This document shows positions 37,655 to 48,928 of a DNA stretch of 64,000 nucleotides, piece after piece. Positions within the stretch are counted from its first letter, which is position 1; every line of letters starts with the position of its first letter. The translations under genes and the position numbers were made by a program. This DNA is from Anaeramoeba flamelloides (Eukaryota > Metamonada > Anaeramoebidae), in the NCBI GenBank assembly GCA_027625915.1, contig JANTQA010000075.1, positions 2,046,001 to 2,110,000 on the forward strand. The letters are read 5' to 3'. The notes below the pieces were generated by a model. It worked only from the letters and a program-made list of their open reading frames with translations, did not search any database and was not told where the DNA came from.

Positions 37655-38000
37655 ACATGAAAGTGTATTTAGCTTGAAAATAAATTCATAAAAACAAAGA
37701 CAAGAAATATACAAGGGTTTAAAGCTAATCAAATTAAAAAGAAAAAAAGTCTACAACTATTAAACAACAATCGCCAAACGAATATTAATGATCAATTATC
37801 AAATTAAATTAAATTAAGAAAAGGTATAATGGATATGATCTTGACTGTTCTTAATTTACAATAGCATTGTTTTTTTATTTTTATTTATTTTCTGATTTTT
37901 TGTCAATTTCTTCTGGTAAATGCTTTTTAAATTTCTTTCCTTTTTCTTTTTCTTTTTTCCTTTTTTCTTTTTGTTTTTTAAACATAAGAATTTGGTGTAC
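37655..38000 (-). repeat. Dispersed repeat with coding-like tail (mate 62165-62470)
   Basis: Shares GGTTTAAAGCTAATCAAATT, the TTAAATTAAATTAA block, ATATGATCTTGACTGTTCTTAA and TTTTTTGTCAATT with 62165-62470. Read on the minus strand, 37985-37881 is an open frame of 34 codons (MFKKQKEKRKK...LPEEIDKKSENK). In the mate the same part is broken up. It could be the 3' end of a multicopy element or gene family, truncated in both places. Confidence 0.5.
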
Positions 38001-38236
38001 CTTTCACTTGAAAAATCATGAAATCTATGATTTTTTACTTAAATTATATTTGAGGAAATTAAAGCAAATGGACATTTATAGTGTAATTTATACCTTTTCA
38101 ATCATAATAAAAAAAAAAAAATAATATTTTTTTTTCAAAAAGTGAATTTTTGTAAGTGAAAAATTTGAATTATAGTCTATTTAACCCACTATAATATGAA
38201 TTTAATACTTATTATCACCCATTTCGACATTTAAAC

Positions 38237-38238
<2 letters not shown>

Positions 38239-38305
<67 letters not shown>
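38239..38305 (+). repeat. (TTA)n microsatellite
   Basis: About 22 perfect TTA/ATT units. Confidence 0.95.
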
Positions 38306-38716
38306 TGATCTATTTTTCTTATCCAGATCATAATTTAGATAAAATTTTTACTTTCATAATTCTTTTCTTTATATATTTTTTATTACCAAAATAATTAAGT
38401 TTTTTCAAGAATTTCTCTAAAATAGTCAATTCACCTGTCAAAATTTTTCATATTAATTACTGTTACTAAATAATTTTTGAAAATTAATAATTTTTACCCA
38501 AATTATTTCAAAATTCAAAATTTTTACATAAAAATTGACTATTTTAAAGAAATTCTTACAAAAACAATATTTAAAAAAGTAATATTCTTAATAATCCCCA
38601 ACCAATAAAGAAAGATCAAAACCTGAAAAAATTGATTTGCACAAAATTCATTGATAAATATAAATATAAGCTCAAATACATTAGTAAAAATTTTTTCATA
38701 AAAAAATACACATGTA

Positions 38717-39715
38717 CAGTTGTTTCAATAACATGTGTTGACGTTTTTGTTTTTGTTTTTCAAAATTATTTGTGTTGTTTTTGTAAATAACTGTTGTTTT
38801 TTTTTTTTAATGAGATTTTTTTTTTTCTTTAGCTGTGGTTTTAGGTTCGTAATTTGTTGTTTAATAACAAATACAGTTCAGTATAACTGTACTTTCAAAT
38901 CCACCACTATGTACAATAGATCATATGATCATCGGGTTTTTCTACAACCTTCAAGACCAATCTCCTCAAAAAAGAGATCTAATTCAACCTAATTTAAACA
39001 AAACAGCACCAAAACTCACACACTTAAATCTTTCAATTTGAATAAATACAAAAAAAAACCATTCAAAACGATAAAAAGAGTTTCTTAAAAATTTTTGTAC
39101 TGGTGTCTCCACATAAGCAAAAATGAGGTATTAATTTTTCAAAGTTTTTTGGAAATTGAAATTAAAAAAAAAATCATTTCAATTTTCCCTTTGGATTTAG
39201 TCAATCGTTTTCAAATCTTATTTTGTAATTGGATGAATTTTTCTGATTTGATTCTTTTTTTGTGGCTCTATTGGATGAGATAAGAATCCTCAGTGAAGAA
39301 ATATTTCATATTGAATCAAAAGTTAATTAGCTTATATATTTTTTCTGATTAAAATTCTACAAGTACATGCTTAATTGACCAAATTATTTGACAATCAATT
39401 CTTTTTCAACCATTTACATAATGAGAGCAGATTAAATCTCTTATAAGATCAATTTTCATTGATTTTAACAAGATCTTTCAATTTATTAAAAGAAAAAATG
39501 TTTTGGATCTTTGAAAAAAATTTCTTTTATTACTTTGAGAATGAAAATATTATTGCTGTCAAGGTATACTTCCCTGTTCAAAATAAAGACACTCTTGAAA
39601 AATTTAATTATTTCAACAACAATTAAAAACCCAAAGCAATTCCTAAAATTTTATTAACAACAGTTAAAATCCGAAAAAAAATATTTATTGTCAACACGGG
39701 TTATTGAAACAACTG
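38717..39715. mobile_element. 999-bp TIR DNA transposon, TA-flanked, no intact ORF
   Basis: Both ends read TA-CAGTTGTTTCAATAAC inward, followed by TGTGTTGAC / CGTGTTGAC: a 26-bp terminal inverted repeat with two mismatches. TA flanks and CAG ends fit the Tc1/mariner group. The interior is a little richer in G+C than its surroundings and open in several short frames (for example plus 38910-38992), but none shows a DD[E/D] catalytic pattern that I can recognise. Either a non-autonomous element or a decayed transposase copy. Confidence 0.75.
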
Positions 39716-40384
39716 TAGAACAGTAGAAAAAAATTTAAAATAAATCACTTCATGGAACAGATGCTATTTTTTCCAAAACTCACACACAAGCTATCAGTTA
39801 TGTGTACTTTGCTAAACAGATCAACAGTTAACTCCTCTGAGTTTTATTGCCTTAAATTGAAAAATTATTTTAACCAAAAGAGTAACAACAAACTAAAATT
39901 TTTTACGAATACGAAGTTAAAAATACTCAATTCCATTTTAACCAAGAATTGTATCTTTTTACAAACTTAATATAATGCTTGCACCCATTTATTGATTGAT
40001 AATAATGTAGAATAAATCAAAAGAAATAAATCACAAAGACATTTCTACTGTTTGTCAAAATTCGTTTACTTTACCAAATTGTTTTCAGTTTTCTTCACTT
40101 ACTTTCACGTAGTTTCACGTCGTTTCACTTACTCTTTTTAATCAAATTGGGTACCACTCTTTAAGACTTTTATACATAGTTTTATAAAATTACTGGATCA
40201 TTTTTTTACTTTTCTTCTCTTTGGTTTAAAAAAACAAAAACTGTAAAGTAGAGATTTTATTTTGTTTACAAGCTATTATATTTCAATTGAAAATTATTAT
40301 TAAATCCCAAAATATTCCTTCGAATCAAATTAAAAAAACAACAAAACATAAAAAAAAAAACAAAATAAAAAAAAAAAAAAAAAG
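39716..40384. other. UPF1 upstream region
   Basis: Intergenic; the last 60 bases are an A-rich leader (A-runs broken by C) immediately before the ATG, as seen at other starts in this window. The possible control motif at 40095-40135 is listed separately. Confidence 0.5.
40095..40135 (+). promoter_or_regulatory. Tandem TTTCACGT-like motifs upstream of UPF1
   Basis: Four near-tandem copies at 10-11 base steps: CTTCACTTA, TTTCACGTA, TTTCACGTC, TTTCACTTA. They are unusual in this AT background and lie about 250-290 bases before the UPF1 start. A helical-phase array of one binding site is plausible; function is inference. Confidence 0.4.
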
Positions 40385-43300
40385 ATGACTAATTATAGTT
40401 TTTTAGATCTTGATGGAAATAACGAGTTGTCTTTTGATTCTGATTCTCCAGAAGAATTAAGTTCCGAAAACTTTGAAGAAAAAGAAGAAGTTTTAACTAA
40501 AAAAATTGATGGTCTTAATTTTGAAAATGAACAAGAACAAGAACAAGAGCAAGAGCAAGAGCAAGAGCAAGAGCAATCAAAACTAAATAATGATTTTTCA
40601 AATCATTTCCAAAATCCCAATCTTTTTTCTGACGATGAAAACCAACAAAACAAGTTAAACTTTTATGAAGATGAGTCTAGTGAAGAAAATGAGAACAAAA
40701 GCAAATACAGTGACGATGACAATAACGGGGGGCTAAAAAAAAGCAATGAGAACCTTGAGAATTTTTACTCAAAAAAGGAATACGGATTTGAAACAGAAGG
40801 AAAATACCAAAACAATCAAGAAAAAGAAAAAAAAAAAGAAACAGAAACAGAAAAAGGGGTTTCTGAACAAAATTTTATGAATTACAACAACGAAGAATAC
40901 TATTCCAGAGAAACAAACGTAAATAAGCAAACCAACGAAGGGAACGAAGGTATGTTTTTAGGATTAACTGAGACCACCCAGCCTTTAAATTTTGATTCTA
41001 CAAATTCTACAGGATATGAAAAGTTGATTCCACATTGCTCCTTTTGTGGGTGTACGTCACCACAGTGTTTAGTTCAATGCGTGTATACACAAAAGTGGTT
41101 TTGTAATGGGAGAGGCAACACGTCTGGCTCACATATCGTTCACCACTTGGTTAAGTCAAGGAAAAAGGAGGTTAATTTGCACCCACAGGGGCTCTTAGGC
41201 ACGATTCCGATTGAGTGCTATTCGTGCGGATCGAAGAATATTTTCATTCTCGGATTCATTCCAGATGCCGAAAAGACGACTGTGGTCTTTTTATGCCGCG
41301 AGCCATGCTCAAGGAAGAATAATTTGGATCCAAATGTTTTTAATTCGCATTCGTGGAAGCCTTTAATTCAGGATCGATGCTTATTGTCATGGATCGCAAG
41401 GTCGCCAAATGAAGAAGAAAAGAAGCACACACGGATGATCACAAAGCATGAGATTGATCGATTGGAGCAGGTTTGGAAAAAGGATCCAAAAGTGAAAATT
41501 GAGGAATTGGGGAACGTCAAGATCGACCAAGAGATTTTGCATGTGAAGATCAATTATGACAGTGTTCACGAATATAAGGACATTTTTTCGCCCTTGGTGA
41601 AATTTGAGGAAGATCATGACAAAGACAAGAAGGAGTCACGCCACAAAGAGGGCATTAAGCTTCGTTGGGAATCGAACGGTAAGAGAAAATATATTGCAAC
41701 ATTTATTTCCCCCCAAAAGGAAAATGAATTTAGATTAGTAATTGGCGACGAGTTACGCATCATTCATGACAAAGACGAAAAGCATAAGGCCTGGGAGTCG
41801 ACAGGGCATATCCTAAAATTAACACCTGATGAAGAGGTTGTCATTCAGATGAGGAAAGGAAATGTGCCATTATATTGGACTGACAATTATAGGGTAACAT
41901 TTGTTTGGAGATCAACTCCTTTCGACCGAATGAAGAATGCACTAAAATCCTTTGCCTTAAAAAAAAATTGCATGAGTTCGTCTATCAGAAACAAATTTCT
42001 CGGCAAATTTGAAAATTTAAATAATAACACGAAATTTAATTCAGACGATGATGATGATAACTCAGACGATGATAGTAGTGATGACGATTCATTTTTTGAA
42101 AGTGACTCGTACGAAGAAATCAAAAAGCAAAAGTCCCTTAAAAATAAGAAAAAACAATATACTAAAAAAAGAATTAACAGCAAAACGAGCTCTACAAAAA
42201 ACAGAAACAGCAGAAATAGCAGAAACAACAGAAACAGCAGAAACAGCAGAAACAGCAGAAACAACAGAAAAAGCAAACAAAGTCCTAAGGAAAAAACAAT
42301 TAATTATCGGCCCAAGCAATATTCGCCCAAGGGATTACCAAATTTAAATCATTCACAAGTTAATGCAGTTAAATTAGTACTAAAACAGGATTTTAGTTTG
42401 ATCCAAGGTCCACCAGGAACCGGGAAAACTGTAGTTTCGAGTGCCATTGTTTATCACTTGTGTAAAATGAGGAAGGACAAAAAAAAAATTCTTGTCTGCG
42501 CGCCAAGTAACGTTGCTGTTGATCAGTTGACCGAAAAAATCCATGCCACAGGTTTAAAAGTTGTTCGGCTCTGTGCCAAATCGAGGGAGTCTATTGGCTC
42601 CCAGGTCGACTTTTTAACATTGCATCACCAAGTAGCAAAATCAGGAAGACTTGGGTTTTCGGAATTTGATAAATTGAAAAACAAAATGGAAAATGGGATT
42701 GAATTGTCGCAAGGCCAAATCAACAAGTACAAAGCGCTCAAAAGAAGAATTGAAAAAATCATTTTAGATAAAGCAGACGTCATTTGTGTTACTTGTGTAA
42801 GCGCAGGTGATAAACGGTTAAAGGTCTACAAATTCCCCCAGGTGCTAATTGACGAGAGCACACAGGCAACAGAGCCCGAATGCCTGATCCCACTTGTTCT
42901 TGGTTCCAAAAAGGTTGTGTTTGTTGGCGACCACTGCCAATTAGGTCCAGTAATTATGTGCTCAGAAGCTAGGAAAGCCGGACTTACACAATCGCTATTT
43001 GAAAGGCTAATTATTATGGGAATCAAGCCCATCGTGCTCAAGGTGCAATACAGAATGCACCCCTGCCTCTCAGAATTCCCCTCGAATACTTTTTATGAGG
43101 GCATTCTGCAGAATGGCGTAACAATCGAAGAAAGAAAGGAAACAGGGAAAACGTTCCCATGGCCAGTTAACAATACCCCAATGTTTTTTTACAATTCCAC
43201 CGGCAAGGAGGAAATCTCGGCTTCGAGTACGTCCTTTTTAAATCAGAACGAGGCATCGATCGTTGAAAAAATTATTACATACTTTTTCAGAATCGGAATC

Positions 43301-44059
43301 AATTCTGATAAAATTGGCATTATTACACCCTACGAGGGGCAAAGAGCCTATATCGTAAGCTACATGCAAAGAAATGGACCGCTGAACAAATCTTTATACA
43401 AATCAATAGAAGTCGCAAGTGTTGATTCCTTCCAAGGCAGAGAAAAGGATTATATCGTCATGTCCTGTGTAAGATCAAACGAACACCAGGGTATCGGATT
43501 TTTAAATGATCCGAGAAGATTAAATGTATCCCTAACTAGGGCCAAGTACGGCTTAATCATGATCGGTAATGCAAAAGTCTTATCAAAGCAAACCATTTGG
43601 AATAATCTCCTTTCCCATTTTAAAGATGTAGATTGCCTTGTACAGGGACCCTTAAATAATTTAAAACCTTTTGTTGGAGAACTTTCCGTGCCTAGAAGAT
43701 TTAAAAATAAAAGATTTTTCGGTCCACAATCTGGTTTTAATCAAAATAATAATAATAATAATAACAACAACAACTATCGCAATAACAATAATGATTATAA
43801 TAATAGGAATTATAATAATAGGAATTATAATAATAGAAATAATAGAAACCAATATGGTTATAATGATAATTATAATAATAATAATAATAATACCCAAGAT
43901 AATGATGATGATTATAATAATTCAAGGCATTCAGAATTATCACAAATACAACAATTTCATACACAAATGAATACTCAACAAAGCCTAAGATCTTCACAAA
44001 GCCAATCCCAATTTTTTTCTCAGGACGAGTTTGGATTATCCCAAAATTTTAAAAAATAA
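40385..44059 (+). CDS. UPF1: UPF1/RENT1 RNA helicase (nonsense-mediated decay)
   Basis: Single exon, 1224 aa. ATP-dependent 5'-3' RNA helicase that drives nonsense-mediated mRNA decay with UPF2/UPF3. Residues 1-210 are disordered and acidic/Gln-rich, with an (EQ)n run. The Cys/His zinc domain that binds UPF2 spans about 215-335 (CSFCGC, Cys218 onward; CNGRGNTSGSHIVHHL; CYSCGS; CREPC; PLIQDRC). A 1B-like beta domain follows to about 540. Residues 552-640 are an Asp/Ser then Arg/Asn/Ser low-complexity insert absent from human UPF1. Helicase motifs: I GPPGTGKT (675-682), Ia CAPSN.AVDQL, II DEST (823-826), III VGDHCQLGPV, IV QYRMHP, V SVDSFQGREKD, VI NDPRRLNVSLTRAKYG (about 1042-1054). The tail from about 1118 is Asn-rich and ends with several SQ dipeptides, the sites that SMG1 phosphorylates in animals. 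All catalytic residues are intact. Confidence 0.98.
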   Translation: MTNYSFLDLDGNNELSFDSDSPEELSSENFEEKEEVLTKKIDGLNFENEQEQEQEQEQEQEQEQSKLNNDFSNHFQNPNLFSDDENQQNKLNFYEDESSEENENKSKYSDDDNNGGLKKSNENLENFYSKKEYGFETEGKYQNNQEKEKKKETETEKGVSEQNFMNYNNEEYYSRETNVNKQTNEGNEGMFLGLTETTQPLNFDSTNSTGYEKLIPHCSFCGCTSPQCLVQCVYTQKWFCNGRGNTSGSHIVHHLVKSRKKEVNLHPQGLLGTIPIECYSCGSKNIFILGFIPDAEKTTVVFLCREPCSRKNNLDPNVFNSHSWKPLIQDRCLLSWIARSPNEEEKKHTRMITKHEIDRLEQVWKKDPKVKIEELGNVKIDQEILHVKINYDSVHEYKDIFSPLVKFEEDHDKDKKESRHKEGIKLRWESNGKRKYIATFISPQKENEFRLVIGDELRIIHDKDEKHKAWESTGHILKLTPDEEVVIQMRKGNVPLYWTDNYRVTFVWRSTPFDRMKNALKSFALKKNCMSSSIRNKFLGKFENLNNNTKFNSDDDDDNSDDDSSDDDSFFESDSYEEIKKQKSLKNKKKQYTKKRINSKTSSTKNRNSRNSRNNRNSRNSRNSRNNRKSKQSPKEKTINYRPKQYSPKGLPNLNHSQVNAVKLVLKQDFSLIQGPPGTGKTVVSSAIVYHLCKMRKDKKKILVCAPSNVAVDQLTEKIHATGLKVVRLCAKSRESIGSQVDFLTLHHQVAKSGRLGFSEFDKLKNKMENGIELSQGQINKYKALKRRIEKIILDKADVICVTCVSAGDKRLKVYKFPQVLIDESTQATEPECLIPLVLGSKKVVFVGDHCQLGPVIMCSEARKAGLTQSLFERLIIMGIKPIVLKVQYRMHPCLSEFPSNTFYEGILQNGVTIEERKETGKTFPWPVNNTPMFFYNSTGKEEISASSTSFLNQNEASIVEKIITYFFRIGINSDKIGIITPYEGQRAYIVSYMQRNGPLNKSLYKSIEVASVDSFQGREKDYIVMSCVRSNEHQGIGFLNDPRRLNVSLTRAKYGLIMIGNAKVLSKQTIWNNLLSHFKDVDCLVQGPLNNLKPFVGELSVPRRFKNKRFFGPQSGFNQNNNNNNNNNNYRNNNNDYNNRNYNNRNYNNRNNRNQYGYNDNYNNNNNNTQDNDDDYNNSRHSELSQIQQFHTQMNTQQSLRSSQSQSQFFSQDEFGLSQNFKK

Positions 44060-45818
44060 TTCAAATATTTTTTAGATTTAGATTAGCATCCCTTTTGTAA
44101 ATTCTATTTTATTTTCTTTTTTTTTTTTTTTTTAAAATTACTTTTTTTTTAATTCAAAATAATTCATTTATTTCTTTTTTTAATTTTTTATTCATCATTC
44201 CTTTTATTCTTCATATTTTACTTTTTCTTGACATTTACTTTTTATTATCATTTAATACATTAAATAGAATGAGAGAATTAATATTATAGATGATTAAAAA
44301 AAAAAGAACAGAATACCAATAATCATATTAAAAAAAATAAAGTTTATTAGTAACTAATTTTTTTTTGCCAAACATCAAAAATTTTTTTGAAATATGCCGA
44401 TATTTATGAAGAACAAAAAAATGTTTTTTTTTTTTTAATTTTAATTTAGAAGATCATGTTTCAAGTTATTAATTAAATTTTATTATTAAAAAAGATTTAT
44501 TTATTTCTATTAAATGGTTTATATAATCCTTATAATATTAAATAACAAAAATCCTAATCTATCAATAATTATATTACAAATATGGCTTTATTTGAAATTT
44601 ATTTTAATATTTATTTCTTTTTTCTTTAAATTAGGAATAAAACAAAAAATATTGTTTTTTTTAAATAATTCAGTTATCAATTTTTATTTCACTTTTGGAA
44701 ACAATTTCTGAATTATCATTAATATTATATAATCCGGCAACACAATCAAAATAACCTTCCACATATACTTTATTTTAAAATTTTTTCCTCAAAATAAAAG
44801 AATAATGATTTTTTATTGTTTTCCTAAATTTTCTTATCAACAGAATTTTTTTAAAATTTTCAAACTATGATTAAAACAAGTATTAATAATCAATTTTTAA
44901 ACACAATTTCGTACAAATTAGGAACTGTGAAAAAAATAAAGAGATATTAAAATTGATTAGATCAGTTATTATTTTATTTTTTTTTTGAGAGAAAAAATAA
45001 TTTATTACGTTTAAAGACAAAGAAATACAAAAAGTTATTGTGCTTTATGTAAATCTTCAGAGTAAATTATTTGGTACAAATTTCATTTTTTTTTAGATTT
45101 GATCCTAATTTCTATGTTTTGAATCTTGTAATGCTAAATGATACAATCTGGAATTTTATTTCCCATATTTAACTCAAATAAAATCTTGCATAACTAGAAA
45201 AAAAAATATAGAATTAAGGTAATATCTAAAATATTAAATTGAATAAAGAAAATTAAATGAGGTAAAATAATTTTATTTGAATAAAAAAATTAAAAATTAA
45301 TAAATAATTTTTGGTTTATAAAAGGAAAAATCCTGAAAAGAGTTAACTGGTTATTGTTTTTTTTTTACTTTAAAGGTGCTTGATTGAATTTTACCCTTTT
45401 TTTTTTTTCTAGTAAGTGAACTTTCAATTAAATTTAATGAAAGGTCAAATTTGAATCTTTTCTTTTTTGATTTTTTTTTTTAAGATAATACGAATTTTTA
45501 TTTGTAAAAAAAAGATTAATTTATAGGAGCCGATTTATCCTTTACTTCAATTTAGTTAATGGTTTTATTTCTCTTTATCTTTTTTGATTTTTTAAGAAGT
45601 ATATAAATACACAAAATACAAAACCCGAATTAAACTATTAGTATTTTCGTATTTTAAACTTTACAAAATAAAGGCAATGAAACTGAATAACTCAACATAT
45701 GAATCACAAGATTCTAAACTTTAAATAAACATGGTTTATTATTTTTAAATATTAATAAAAAAAATAAACATTCAAAAATCGAATATTTCTTATAATTAGA
45801 AATAATACTTTTCCAAAA

Positions 45819-46526
45819 TAAACTATTTTTCAAACAAAAGGGCACACCTCTCAAATCGCCAATACCATCGAATTTGATTGGTTAATAAGATAATTACTTA
45901 TTGGTGATTTTCATTTTAATTCTTCATTTTTTCATTTTTTGCTTTTTTTTTATTTTTGGAATTGAACATTTGAAAAATGAAAATAAACAAGATAAGAAGA
46001 AACCAATTTGGAAATAGTCTACCAGTGTAAAAATGGAAACAGTTTAAGTTTGATTTCGAATGAGCTAGAAATATGAATTAAGAAAGACCATTATTGGATT
46101 GATGCATGGAACAAAGAAAAGAGAAATAAAGAAAAAACATTCCAACAAAATATCAGATGAATTGCGGTTTTATCTTGAAAATGAGACTTTAAAGAACAGA
46201 AGTATTACGTGTAAAGAGTTATCAATAAAATGTTGAGAACTTTTTCCCAATTCACCTTGTTCAAAGGTTTTTTTTCGTTTATAATTTTTTGTCTTTACAA
46301 TTTACAAAACGAGATTTCTCATTTCAAATAAAAGTGCACACCAATTTTTAAAATATTTAATTTTAATTTTTATTGTTTTGTTTTAACGAGTTTTAAAGAT
46401 TCAGTTGAGTTTTTTTTTATGTTTTAAGGCGTTTATTAGATTTTAAAATGATACTACAATTAATTTGATTCAGTTATGAATAATTCTTGAAATTTTTTGT
46501 GCCCTTTTATTTTGAAAAAAAGTTTA
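45819..46526 (+). repeat. 708-bp TIR element related to the TAAACT family
   Basis: The left end TAAACTATTTTTCAAACAAA then AGGGCACACC, and the right end GTGCCCTTTTATTTTGAAA then AAAAGTTTA, are inverted and TA-terminated. The length and outer TIR bases match the 707-bp element at 16615, but the inner TIR differs (AAAGGGCAC instead of AAGGGGCCCA), so this is a sister family. A second, inner left end starts at 46305-46322; the part from there to the right end is what recurs at 19626-19850, so the copy may be nested. Confidence 0.7.
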
Positions 46527-47150
46527 TTTTATTTTTGAAATAAATGCATTATTTTGGGGTATATTGTTTATTGAAATTAATAGCAACAAATTAACTTTAG
46601 ATTGAACATTAAGAATGAAAAAATAATAGATGACAAATCAATTTACAGGAAAAATTAGGGAATATATAATAAAACTCAAACATTTAAAAAAAAAACAAAA
46701 ATTAAATGATAAAAAATATTCAAAAAACAGAAAAAAAATTATTTTTTTTTAATTTAATTTAGCAATACCTTTTGAAGGAAATTTTTGATTTTATTTTTAA
46801 ATTGAAAAATATGATTCATTTTAGACTATTTAATAAATAGATTAAAATAATCTCTCAACCAAGTCAAAAAAAAATTTCAAAATATTTATAATTAAAAATG
46901 AAAAAAATATTACCCAAAATTTTCATTTTTTTCTCAATTCATTACATATCAAATAAAGTTGTAAATCTCTTTCAAAATTGTAATACATTTTTAAATTATT
47001 ATATGAATGTATTTCAAAAATATAAAATTTTGAGATTTATTTCTTTAAACAATTTCAGATTTACTTTGTTTTATATTTGGAATATTTTTATAGTGAATTA
47101 TTAATGAGATTTAATTATTAGGTTGTTTTTGAATATTTAAGGATATACTA

Positions 47151-47344
47151 CGAGTTTAACTTTTAAAACACAAACTTTCAACAAAATTTATGTAACAAAA
47201 AAAATCTCGAATTAAAGAACAAAATTCTGATCCATTATACAATAATTTGTGTAAAAAAATTTTTCAAAAATTGTTTTTTAATTAGAGATTTTCTTATGCC
47301 TTAAATTTTATTTAAAGTCAGTTCCCTAAAAGCGGAACTGACTG
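47151..47344 (+). repeat. 194-bp MITE, CAGTCAGTTCC family
   Basis: Right end GCGGAACTGACTG; left end worn (CGAGTTTAACTTTTAAAA). The interior ACACAAACTTTCAACAAAAT matches 51793 onward. The right end carries an extra inverted piece (AGTCAGTTCC..GGAACTGACT) forming a perfect small hairpin. Confidence 0.7.
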
Positions 47345-48096
47345 GATTGTTTTCAATCTATAATTTTAAGTGAGGAATGTTTTTGAAACCGAGTTTAGAA
47401 GTGGCTAATTTTACGAGAAGCTGTTGATTGTTAACCAGTTATATTCTACTAAAAATAATCATTTAATTAGCAGTTTAACATTAATTAAGGTATTTAAGGG
47501 AAAATTAAAAATTTGGACAAAAGACAAGAATAAATTGAAACAAAATACTCAATGATTAAAAGAAAAATTCAATTTTATCATTTTAAAAATAGAGAATTTC
47601 AATTTTTTATTTTGTAAAACTTTAGGACTATTTCAAACAAAATAAAAAAAAAAAGGAAATAAATAAAATTGCTTTTGAGTATCACGAAATATTCACAAAA
47701 GGCTGGTTTAAATATGATAAAAAAATCATTTAACTTTGAACAAAAAGATCTATTATTTTTTATATATACATTTCATTTAAAGAGTAAATATTATTGCTTG
47801 TACTTTTTTTTTTTTTTTTTGAATTGTAAAATCTTCATGAAGTTAAAGACTTATCTCTTTAGTTTAGTTTCTTAAACTCTTTTGTTGAAATTTACAACAA
47901 CAACAAAAATGTAAATTGAGATCTTTTATTTGTTTTTTTATATTAGTGATTGTTAAAAAAAAAACTTTTAAAAAGAGATAATTTTGCCCTTAATGGGATA
48001 CAATGCCATTAGATTATGGGGTATGTTGTTGATCTAACTTTTTGCTAGAAATATGACCAATTTGTAATTGGCCACTTTCTCGCGAAAATGTATATT

Positions 48097-48693
48097 TAAG
48101 CTATTTCCAGGAAAGAGGGGCAAATTTATTTTAAAATATATCTTTTAAACCCAATCTTCAAAAAAGTATTTATACATCCAAAATCATTAACAATCATTTA
48201 TAAATTCTTGATAATAATTCAATTTGTTTCTTAGTATTGTATTATATGAATAAAAGAGATTAAATTTTCTGATCCCGATTTTATCTGATATTTTTTAGGT
48301 GTTAAAATTGGCGTTTATTGTTTTCTTTTTGATTGAAACAACCGTTTTCATAACTTGTTTAATCTCAACAAATTTTCAAATAGAATTGAAAACATATAAC
48401 TGCATTTTATTATTTAAAAAATCATTTGTACCCTTTCCATATTTCCAGTTTTTTATTGAAATTGGTCGTACATTGTTTTCACCAAAAAAAGAGCTATTTT
48501 TTTTTTCATTTTTTGGAAATATTTCTTTATGGATACACAAGGAAATATTTTGAAATAAATACCTTAGACATTTATTCAATTGGTATTAATATTAAACTTA
48601 ATTTGGTATCGTCAATTAATGAATACTATCACCAACAAAGATGATTTTTATGAAATGTAAAAAAAAATGCCCCACTTTTTTGGAAATACCTTA
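48097..48693 (-). repeat. 597-bp TIR element, TAAGSTATTTCC family
   Basis: Ends TAAGCTATTTCCAGGAAAG and its inverse GTGCCCCACTTTTTTGG/AAATACCTTA type. Bases 48440-48693 match the reverse complement of the 240-bp element at 57080-57319; about 300 bp near the left end are extra. The ORFs inside are shared repeat frames, not genes. Confidence 0.65.
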
Positions 48694-48928
48694 TAAGTAT
48701 TCCTATTTTATATAATTGATTTTTTTTCCGACTTTTTCTTGTATTTTATTAATTTCCAATCTCAAAGAAAAATCACACATATTAATTGAATTTTCAACAC
48801 AAATCTTTGATTAAAGTAAGTGGTTTTAATAAATAAACAAAAAATTTAGTATTGGTTTATTTAATTTAACAAAAATGAAATCAAAATTACAATTTAAACT
48901 AAAAAAGCTAAATTGCATTTTAATAGAT

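Larger units (their letters stand above)
33744..38716. other. Long AT-rich intergenic region
   Basis: No supported gene. 35420-35580 has several ATCACGATT / AATCGTGAT motifs in both orientations. 36447-36478 is a hairpin (TTATTGGCT...AGCCAATAA). 37655-38000 is a dispersed repeat and 38239-38305 a trinucleotide repeat (separate entries). The remainder is homopolymer-rich. Confidence 0.4.
44060..48928. other. Intergenic region with three TIR elements
   Basis: No supported gene. After the UPF1 stop come T-rich tracts. 45819-46526, 47151-47344 and 48097-48693 are repeats (separate entries). 44700-45800 and 46530-47100 are featureless AT-rich DNA; short ORFs there are chance. Confidence 0.45.

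Noticed and set aside
38735-38992. 85-codon plus-strand ORF
   Set aside because: Lies inside the 38717-39715 TIR element, is phenylalanine-rich from T-runs, and shows no transposase motif.
43661-43997. Isoleucine- or tyrosine-rich ORFs on both strands
   Set aside because: Shadows of the asparagine-rich UPF1 tail.
48299-48644. Overlapping ORFs on both strands with similar words
   Set aside because: They arise from a TIR repeat shared in inverted form with 57080-57319.
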